DNA of 9,710 nt from an uncultured Demequina sp. GTDB taxonomy: Bacteria; Actinomycetota; Actinomycetes; Actinomycetales; Demequinaceae. Made by a program: the position numbers and the translations under genes. The notes beneath the pieces were generated by a model. It had not been told where the DNA came from, did no database searches, and was given only the letters and a program-made list of their open reading frames with translations. Within the stretch, counting starts at the first letter, position 1; every line of letters begins with the position of its first letter. Below are positions 1 to 5,061 of this stretch, in pieces. Location: contig CALALQ010000011.1 in NCBI GenBank assembly GCA_937925595.1, positions 1-9,710 of the forward strand. The letters run 5' to 3'.

Positions 1-30
1 CGGCTCAGCCATCTCAACTCGGTCGTGGTG

Positions 31-300
31 CTAGACCGACTGGCCGACGTTCCAAAAGAAGTTCACGAGCGTCACCGACGCACCGCAGATGATTGCCGCG
101 CCGCACGAGACGAGTACGCCGACTTTGCCCCGGCTGGCGAGGTGCGGATTCGAGCTGTTCGCCCCGTAGCCCCAGACCACGGCCGAGATGATGAGGGCGA
201 GGACAGCGAGGATGAGCCCCACGGTCATGGCCGCGCCGACGATGACGCGGAGCTGCTCGATGCCGGGCAACCCGTCGGTATTGGGATCGATGTCGATCAC
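31..300 (-). CDS. DUF6112-like small membrane protein, second paralogue
   Basis: This 89-aa protein has two hydrophobic segments (about residues 18-44 and 58-82) separated by a short polar loop, which fits a small integral membrane component of the conjugation apparatus. I chose the GTG at 300-298 because AAGGAG (312-307) precedes it with a 6-base spacer and because this start gives the same length and layout as the paralogue at 4794-5060. My ungapped hand alignment from the shared Leu-Arg onward gives 38 identical residues of 73. An in-frame ATG at 390-388 would add a basic 30-residue leader not found in the paralogue, so I reject it. The family assignment (DUF6112, found beside SCO6880/SCO6881-type transfer genes) is from memory. 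A possible next gene may begin at the ATG at 12-10, but only four codons are visible. The gene is cut off from its operon partner by the plus-strand cassette. Confidence 0.85.
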   Translation of the reverse strand: MIDIDPNTDGLPGIEQLRVIVGAAMTVGLILAVLALIISAVVWGYGANSSNPHLASRGKVGVLVSCGAAIICGASVTLVNFFWNVGQSV

Positions 301-306
301 TGTGTG

Positions 307-312
307 CTCCTT
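307..312 (-). promoter_or_regulatory. Ribosome binding site deciding the GTG start of the second DUF6112 paralogue
   Basis: On the minus strand the site reads AAGGAG, with six bases (306-301) before the GTG at 300-298. It supports the internal GTG over the upstream in-frame ATG at 390-388, which has only GAGG lying too close in front of it. Confidence 0.6.
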
Positions 313-322
313 CAGCAGGCGA

Positions 323-359
323 GGGGACGACTTGCCGGGTAGGTGCGCACGCCGTCCCC
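323..359. repeat. Weak inverted repeat in the intergenic region (7-bp arms, 23-base loop)
   Basis: GGGGACG (323-329) pairs perfectly with CGTCCCC (353-359), and a GTGCGCAC palindrome (343-350) lies in the loop. It sits between the divergent DUF6112 gene and the HTH gene. There is no T-run, so it is not a convincing terminator, and in this GC-rich DNA such a pairing may be chance. Confidence 0.25.
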
Positions 360-399
360 GCTCACGTCGCGATTCGCCTCGGGAAGCCATTTCCTCGCA

Positions 400-436
400 T
401 TGACGACACTTGTGTTACAGTTACAGCACTTAGAAG
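400..436 (+). promoter_or_regulatory. Probable promoter region of the four-gene cassette
   Basis: This is the only intergenic stretch upstream of the cassette and is clearly more A/T-rich than its surroundings. A good -35-like TTGACG lies at 400-405. The best -10-like hexamer is TAGAAG at 431-436 (4 of 6 to TATAAT), but at 25 bases from TTGACG it is too far. It would pair at 15 bases with the weaker TTGTGT (410-415). TACAGC (422-427) lies at an acceptable 16 bases from TTGACG but is a poor -10. The location of a promoter here is likely; the exact boxes are uncertain. Confidence 0.4.
413..425 (+). promoter_or_regulatory. Candidate operator: near-palindrome made of tandem GTTACA repeats
   Basis: GTTACA occurs twice in direct tandem (414-419 and 420-425). 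The 13-mer TGTTACAGTTACA is also a near palindrome about position 419: 10 of 12 non-centre positions lack only the T/T mismatches at 416 and 422. It lies in the putative promoter just upstream of a gene for a winged-helix DNA-binding protein. That is where an autorepressor of a toxin-antitoxin-type operon would bind. Binding by that protein is inference. Confidence 0.35.
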
Positions 437-449
437 CAGTTGCGACGAT

Positions 450-455
450 AGGAGG
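450..455 (+). promoter_or_regulatory. Strong ribosome binding site of the HTH gene
   Basis: AGGAGG ends five bases before the ATG at 461. It is the strongest Shine-Dalgarno sequence of the cassette, while the following genes have weaker or coupled starts. This would give high expression of the HTH protein relative to the PIN-kinase fusion, as expected when the first gene encodes an antitoxin. Confidence 0.7.
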
Positions 456-460
456 GGCAA

Positions 461-913
461 ATGACGGAGCCGCTTAACGACGCAGCGGACGTCCTCCGCG
501 ACGCCCTCGCTGCGTCAGCAGACCCCGTTCGCGTCACGCTCACCATCCCGAGGGTGATCGCCGAGAAGCTGCTGCTGCTCGTCGAGGCGGAGCACACGTC
601 AGGCGCGGTCGTCGTGCCAGTCAAAGAGCTTTACACCACGACCGAATCTGCCGCGATGCTCGGCATCTCCAGGGCGTCCCTGATGAAACTGATCGAATCC
701 GGCGACATCGAGGCGGTGAAAGTCGGAACGCATCACAGAGTCCCGGCGGACGAGCTGCTGGCCTATCAGCGTGTGCGGCAGGTGAGCCACGAGCGCGCCG
801 CAGAACTGCTCACCGAGTTCTCATCGAGATCGACCGGCTTCCAGAGCAACGTGACGTTCCGTGCTGATGCGCGGCGACTTCAGCACGCACTCGGAGAGGG
901 GCGGGAGTCCTAG
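461..913 (+). CDS. Excisionase-like winged-helix DNA-binding protein, putative antitoxin/repressor
   Basis: This 150-aa protein has a MerR/excisionase-type HTH (HTH_17-like) at about residues 58-103: a TTTESAAMLGISRASLMKLI helix-turn-helix followed by the wing VGTHHRV and a final helix. Residues 22-54 form a short segment often found before this HTH in actinobacterial proteins encoded directly upstream of PIN-domain genes. The C-terminal 45 residues (about 106-150) are polar and could be the part that contacts the PIN domain. Its stop overlaps the GTG of the PIN-kinase gene by one base (TAGTG), so the two are translationally coupled. The expected role is autorepression of the cassette promoter, with possible inhibition of the PIN domain. 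A true recombination directionality factor is less likely because there is no integrase nearby and the protein is longer than typical Xis. Confidence 0.8.
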   Translation: MTEPLNDAADVLRDALAASADPVRVTLTIPRVIAEKLLLLVEAEHTSGAVVVPVKELYTTTESAAMLGISRASLMKLIESGDIEAVKVGTHHRVPADELLAYQRVRQVSHERAAELLTEFSSRSTGFQSNVTFRADARRLQHALGEGRES

Positions 914-3303
914 TGACCATAGAAGCCGCGGTCGGCGCGCTCACGCCAGAGGACTTCGTGCAACCGGAACACCGGCTGTTCATCGACACAAACGTCTTCA
1001 TGGACACGGACCCGGCACACGAGGGTGGGCTCAAGCGACTCTTCGAGAGATGCGCTGAAGCTATCCGTGCGCACGAGAATCCTGTCGTGGTCCCGAGCAA
1101 GGTCGTCGATGAACTGACCAAGCAGAGTGTGATCGACACCTCCGGGTTGAGCGAAGAGCGCGCGGACTCGATCAAGAAGGCCGGCAATGCTCTCGTGTTC
1201 CTCGACGCGGCCGTGGGCGCGGGACTCATTCGAACGGACCTCGGCAATGTCTCGAACCCCTATGCAGACGATCTCTTTGTCGAGGTCTTCAAACGCGCGG
1301 CCCACCGCTATGAGATGTGCCTTCTGACGAACGACATCACTCTGCGGCTGCGAATTCGCCTGCTCGCGGCGGAGACGGATCGGCGTCTCGTCGCCGGGGT
1401 TCTCACCAAGGAGGGGCTGATCGAGGTGGATAGTGATCAGGCCCTGTATGAGCGAGCCTCGCGCAAGCACGCACGCATGACGAGGCATGTCGAGGAGGGC
1501 CTTGGCACCGACAAGGACCAGAACGAGGTCGCAGCGCTCGCACCGCTGCTGGCCGACTTCCAGCAGACGTTCGCGGTCGCCCCGGTCGTCGCCGCGCCTG
1601 GCGCACGCCGAACGACGCGGCAGCAACGCTCCGCGGTCGGAGCAGCAAGAGGCGTTCCGGGTGCCTTCAACCCCTCAACGACGATCAGGGCTCCTGACCG
1701 CGTGCTGGAGGGAAGCACAGTCCTGCCCGCGGCCGGGGATACCGTGCATTTCACGTCGGCCCGCGGAGACACCGGGACGCTTGTGCTCGGTGCGATGCTC
1801 GGTGAGGGCGGAGAGGGGCGAGTCTACGCAGTGGACGGCGCGGCGAACAGCGTCGTCAAGGTCTTCGACGCCGAGCACCGGACATGGCACCGCAAGGAGA
1901 AGCTGACCCTGCTCCTGTCGCGCGGATTCGAGCGGGAAGGCATCGGCTTCCCGACAAGCATCATCACGAACAGCGACGGTGAGTTCGTCGGCTACGCCAT
2001 GCCGCGGGCCACCGGCAAGGAACTCCAGGCGACTGTCATGCGGCCTGCCCGGTTCAAGAAGACCTATCCCAACTGGACGAAGGCGGATCTCGTCGACGTT
2101 TGCATTTCCTTCCTGGAGAAGGTCTCCTACCTGCATTCCCTCAACATCCTGCTCGGCGACATCAACCCGAAGAACGTCATGGTCGACGCGAACAAGGATG
2201 TCTGGATCATCGACGCTGACTCCTGGCAGTTGGAAGGGTACCCGTGTCCGGTAGGGACGCCGATGTTCACCGCTCCCAGCGTGACGGGAGACTACGCGGA
2301 CGCTCTGCGCACGGAAGAGGAGGAGCTGTTTGCCGTCGCCACGATGCTCTTCATGATTCTCATCACCGGCCAGTTCCCCTACGCGCGGGCAGGTGCGGAC
2401 GGCGGGGACTTCGCGGCGCTCATCAAGGAGGGCAAATTCGCGTTCCAGTTCCGTGGGGCGTCCGACCGGGATCAGCCCGAGGGCAACTGGAAGTACATGT
2501 GGAGTCACCTGCCCTTCCCCGTCAAGCGCACGTTCTGGAACACCTTCCACCGCGATGGGATGCGGTACTTCAAGCGCCCCAGCGCGGACGACTGGCTGCG
2601 TGTCTTCCGCGACTACCAGCAGTTTTTCGGCGGCTCGGACGACTTCGACCCGATGTCGCACGATGTCTACCCGACGCGATTCAAGAAGAAGGATGCGGAT
2701 ACCCCCGAGTACGAGTGCGCCCAATGTCACACTTCGATGATCGGACGCTGGCAGGAGGACAAGCAGAGCTACTGGACACCGAGTCTCTGCGACGACTGTC
2801 GCCAGAGCCGGACGCGTTGTTCGGACTGCGGCAAGCCGAAGCCCGCCGATGCGCTGCGCGACGGTCGCTGTTTGGACTGCAACCGCAAGCGAAACTATGC
2901 CGCCTGTGGCAACTGTGGGAAGGACACGCCACGTCGATATCTGGTCGATGGCCGTTGCTCCAACTGCCAGCTCGTGGCCTGTAGGGACTGCGGAGCGCCG
3001 ACTCCCAAGACGAAGCTGACCTATGGGCGCTGTGAATCCTGCGCTGCCAAAGCAGCGCAGCTCGACCCCGCAAGACTGTGCGCCGACTGCCGCGAGCCCT
3101 TCATCACGTTCGACCACGCGAGCTGGTTCACGAGCAAGGGATACCACATTCCGAAATCGCACGCCGCCATCAGGAAAGCGTGCCCTCCGCGGCCAGTGGC
3201 AACTCCGCGTCCGTCGCGCACAACCGCGACCGCGACCAGTCCGAAGAGCACCGTACCCAGGAAGTCCCTCTGGGAGCGACTCGCGGAGTGGTGGAAGTCA
3301 TAA
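913..3303 (+). CDS. PIN ribonuclease - Ser/Thr kinase - zinc-ribbon fusion protein
   Basis: This 796-aa cytoplasmic protein has three parts. (1) A PIN nuclease domain at about residues 20-175 carries the expected acidic residues: D25 in FIDTN, E67 in VVDEL, D119/D120 and D141 in LLTND. (2) A protein kinase at about 285-575 has a glycine loop LGEGGEGRV (296-304), Lys K316, a helix-C candidate E329, the catalytic loop GDINPKN (D416, N421) and metal-binding D434 in IIDADSW in place of DFG. A RPSADDW motif closes the domain. The HRD-to-LGD and DFG-to-DAD forms fit YegI/TerY-P kinases. (3) A cysteine array (602-757) holds four CxxC...CxxC ribbons and one further ribbon resembling the 'probable zinc-ribbon' type. 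A Thr/Ser/Pro-rich tail ends in a Trp-rich helix. The GTG start has GGGAG (903-907) five bases upstream. PIN cleaves RNA in known families; that the kinase controls it is inference. Confidence 0.88.
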   Translation: MTIEAAVGALTPEDFVQPEHRLFIDTNVFMDTDPAHEGGLKRLFERCAEAIRAHENPVVVPSKVVDELTKQSVIDTSGLSEERADSIKKAGNALVFLDAAVGAGLIRTDLGNVSNPYADDLFVEVFKRAAHRYEMCLLTNDITLRLRIRLLAAETDRRLVAGVLTKEGLIEVDSDQALYERASRKHARMTRHVEEGLGTDKDQNEVAALAPLLADFQQTFAVAPVVAAPGARRTTRQQRSAVGAARGVPGAFNPSTTIRAPDRVLEGSTVLPAAGDTVHFTSARGDTGTLVLGAMLGEGGEGRVYAVDGAANSVVKVFDAEHRTWHRKEKLTLLLSRGFEREGIGFPTSIITNSDGEFVGYAMPRATGKELQATVMRPARFKKTYPNWTKADLVDVCISFLEKVSYLHSLNILLGDINPKNVMVDANKDVWIIDADSWQLEGYPCPVGTPMFTAPSVTGDYADALRTEEEELFAVATMLFMILITGQFPYARAGADGGDFAALIKEGKFAFQFRGASDRDQPEGNWKYMWSHLPFPVKRTFWNTFHRDGMRYFKRPSADDWLRVFRDYQQFFGGSDDFDPMSHDVYPTRFKKKDADTPEYECAQCHTSMIGRWQEDKQSYWTPSLCDDCRQSRTRCSDCGKPKPADALRDGRCLDCNRKRNYAACGNCGKDTPRRYLVDGRCSNCQLVACRDCGAPTPKTKLTYGRCESCAAKAAQLDPARLCADCREPFITFDHASWFTSKGYHIPKSHAAIRKACPPRPVATPRPSRTTATATSPKSTVPRKSLWERLAEWWKS

Positions 3304-3335
3304 CCGAGCAGCACCCACGAACCATCCGAACTGAC

Positions 3336-3340
3336 AAGGA
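3336..3340 (+). promoter_or_regulatory. Ribosome binding site deciding the start of the VWA gene
   Basis: AAGGA lies seven bases before the ATG at 3348-3350. It selects this start over the reading frame that stays open upstream to 3078, which would overlap the zinc-ribbon coding region and add a basic, low-complexity leader. The ATG at 3343 is out of frame. Confidence 0.6.
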
Positions 3341-3347
3341 CAATGAA

Positions 3348-4028
3348 ATGGCACTCGCAATCGGCGCCGATGACCTCGTAGAGAACCCCACTCCAAGGGT
3401 TCCGGTAACCCTTTGCCTCGATACCAGCGGATCAATGATGGGCGACAAGATCCGCGAACTCGTGCAGGGGGTCAACCTCTTCTACGACGCCATCGACGAG
3501 GACGATGACGCTCACGATGCCGCCGAGGTGAGCATCGTCGAGTTCAACTCCGCCGCGAGCCTGATCCAGGACTTCTCCAGTGTCGAGCGTCTCCAGCGGA
3601 TCGACGCGATTGACGCCACGGGCGGCACGGCACTCGGGGAAGGGGTGAACCTTGCGCTCGACACATTGGAGAAGCGCAAGTCGGTGTATTCAGGCGCGGG
3701 CGTCCTCTATTACCAGCCCTGGCTCGTGCTCATGACGGACGGACAGCCGAACGGTAGCGCCGTCGAGCTGGAGCGGGCGATCCAGCGTGTGACCGACCTC
3801 GTTGCGCAGAAGAAGCTGACGGTATTCCCGATCGGCATCGGTGCTGACGCCGACATGGACGTGCTGGCGAAGTTCAGCCCGAACCGCCCGCCGCTGCGGC
3901 TGCGCGGGCTGAGCTTCAAGGAGTTCTTCGAGTGGCTGTCGAAGTCGGTTTCTCGGGTCTCTCGATCGACGCCGGGCGACACGGTGAAGCTGGACCTCGA
4001 GGGGCTTGCTGGCTGGGCGGAACTGTAG
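3348..4028 (+). CDS. TerY/YegL-like von Willebrand factor A protein
   Basis: This 226-aa protein is a single VWA domain with an intact metal-ion-dependent adhesion site: DTSGS (D25, S27, S29), T94 in TGGTALGEG and D131 in LMTDGQPNG. The length matches TerY/YegL proteins, which are close to a bare VWA domain. It has no signal peptide or membrane segment, so it should be cytoplasmic. In TerY-P triads the VWA protein is thought to act as a metal-dependent adaptor that may bind the kinase or its substrates. It begins 44 bases after the kinase stop, and its own stop (4026-4028) is followed at once by the GTG of the phosphatase gene, so the last two genes are tightly coupled. Confidence 0.88.
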   Translation: MALAIGADDLVENPTPRVPVTLCLDTSGSMMGDKIRELVQGVNLFYDAIDEDDDAHDAAEVSIVEFNSAASLIQDFSSVERLQRIDAIDATGGTALGEGVNLALDTLEKRKSVYSGAGVLYYQPWLVLMTDGQPNGSAVELERAIQRVTDLVAQKKLTVFPIGIGADADMDVLAKFSPNRPPLRLRGLSFKEFFEWLSKSVSRVSRSTPGDTVKLDLEGLAGWAEL

Positions 4029-4778
4029 GTGTTCAACGAGTTCCACTACCAAGTGCGAGGACGCGGGCACGAACTAGACGGCACGCGCGGACAAGACAGG
4101 ACCGCCTACCTGTCCGGTCGCGGTATCCAAGTGCTCTGCCTCGCTGACGGCGCGGGCTCGGCCTCTCAAGCAGAGTTCGGCGCTCAGGCAGTAGTGGAAG
4201 AAGGCTGCGCGCTACTCATCGAGCAGTTCGCGCAGTTCGATGCCAGCGCCGATGCAGAGCAAGCACGGCAGGAGATTCTCGAACGCCTGCACGAGCGTCT
4301 CGCGGGTGTGGCTCGGCGGCTAGGTTGCACTATCGCGGATCTCGCGTCGACCTTCCTCGCTGTCGCGGTCTCGGCGGAGAGGTTCGTCGTCGTGCATATC
4401 GGGGACGGCGTAATCGGCTACGTCAAGAATGGCGAACTGCGTGTCGTATCAGCACCCGACAACGCGGAGTTCGCAAATCAGACCACCTTCGTCACCTCCC
4501 CTGACGCCGCGAGTTCGACGCGGTTGTTCCGAGGTGCGACAGAGGGCGTGTCCGGCTTCATCTTGATGAGCGATGGTACGAGTGCGAGCCTGTTCGACCA
4601 CCGCTCGAAAACCTTGGCCCCTGCCTGCGCGAAGTTGATCGAAGCGGTCGCGGTCGCTCCGAAGCGACATGTGAAAAGCCCGGAGCACAAGAGGCGGCTG
4701 CGACGGGTGGTCGACACCAGGCTCCGCGAGGCAACGAAGGACGACTGCTCCATTGGAATCCTTGCGCGCCGCTTCTGA
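4029..4778 (+). CDS. PP2C-type Ser/Thr phosphatase of a TerY-P triad
   Basis: This 249-aa protein has the PP2C motifs in order: GQDRTAY near D23, LADGAGSA with D40 and G41, the AST-F segment at 106-109, HIGDGVIG (D126), MSDGTSASLF (D182) and KDDCSIGIL (D239). The metal-binding aspartates look complete. It is a stand-alone, soluble phosphatase of the PP2C_2/YegK sort and would reverse phosphorylation by the kinase in the preceding gene. The GTG start directly abuts the VWA stop with only a weak GGCGGA upstream, so translation probably depends on coupling. Its 3' end converges with the minus-strand DUF6112 gene, with only 15 bases between the two stop codons and no visible terminator. Confidence 0.88.
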   Translation: MFNEFHYQVRGRGHELDGTRGQDRTAYLSGRGIQVLCLADGAGSASQAEFGAQAVVEEGCALLIEQFAQFDASADAEQARQEILERLHERLAGVARRLGCTIADLASTFLAVAVSAERFVVVHIGDGVIGYVKNGELRVVSAPDNAEFANQTTFVTSPDAASSTRLFRGATEGVSGFILMSDGTSASLFDHRSKTLAPACAKLIEAVAVAPKRHVKSPEHKRRLRRVVDTRLREATKDDCSIGILARRF

Positions 4779-4793
4779 CCTCCATCGGCAGGA

Positions 4794-5060
4794 TCAGATG
4801 CTCGCGCCGACGCCGAGCAGGAAGTTGACCCAGGTGACACCGAGGCCGGCGAGTGCGGCAGCTCCGACGGAGACGAGGAATCCGGTGCGCGCGCGGACAG
4901 CCGAAGTGATGTTGCCGTTCGCCGACGAGATCGCCCACACCGCGGCGCAGATGACGAGCATGAGCACGGCGAGGATGAGCACGACGGTCAGCAGCGCGCC
5001 AACGATGGCGCGCAGTTCTGCCTGACCGCCAACGGCTCCGAAGTCGGGGAATATGTCCAT
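4794..5060 (-). CDS. DUF6112-like small membrane protein, first paralogue
   Basis: This 88-aa protein has two hydrophobic segments (about 17-45 and 58-82) and a short polar loop, a likely integral membrane part of the conjugation machine. The ATG at 5060-5058 lies one base after the stop of the hydrolase gene (TGACATG). Expression is therefore probably by translational coupling, because no clear Shine-Dalgarno is present. It shares 38 of 73 ungapped residues with the protein encoded at 31-300. In an uninterrupted element the two genes would be adjacent. Longer readings that start further upstream would run across the hydrolase gene in another frame and are not credible. Confidence 0.85.
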   Translation of the reverse strand: MDIFPDFGAVGGQAELRAIVGALLTVVLILAVLMLVICAAVWAISSANGNITSAVRARTGFLVSVGAAALAGLGVTWVNFLLGVGASI

Positions 5061-5061
5061 G

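Larger units (their letters stand above)
461..4778 (+). other. Four-gene cargo cassette: HTH / PIN-kinase-zinc ribbon / TerY-like VWA / PP2C
   Basis: Four plus-strand genes run head to tail (a 1-base overlap, a 44-base gap, then a direct abutment) and so form one probable operon. The kinase, VWA and PP2C proteins are the three partners of the TerY-P phosphorylation triad, comparable to yegI-yegL-yegK of E. coli. The first gene and the N-terminal PIN domain of the second look like a toxin-antitoxin pair grafted on to the triad. The cassette runs against the surrounding minus-strand conjugation operon and splits two paralogous genes of it, so it is cargo. A role in phage defence or stress response is inferred from the known company of TerY-P triads, not shown by the sequence. 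Confidence 0.8.

Noticed and set aside
301..390. N-terminal extension of the second DUF6112 gene from an ATG at 390
   Set aside because: The basic leader is absent from the paralogue, and the GTG at 300 has a far better ribosome binding site.
461..913. Excisionase (Xis) of the element
   Set aside because: No integrase is adjacent, the protein is longer than typical Xis, and the overlap with a PIN-domain gene points to an antitoxin/repressor role.
1675..3162. A 495-codon open frame on the minus strand across the kinase gene
   Set aside because: It mirrors the high-GC kinase gene, its product is Arg/Val-rich without domain motifs, and the opposite strand carries clear kinase and zinc-ribbon motifs.
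3078..3347. Upstream extension of the VWA gene (90 more codons)
   Set aside because: It overlaps the zinc-ribbon coding region in another frame, and the ATG at 3348 has a proper AAGGA and gives the normal TerY length.
31..5060. The two DUF6112 genes as a duplication created by insertion of the cassette
   Set aside because: They are only about half identical, so the duplication is much older than any insertion that left the cassette intact.
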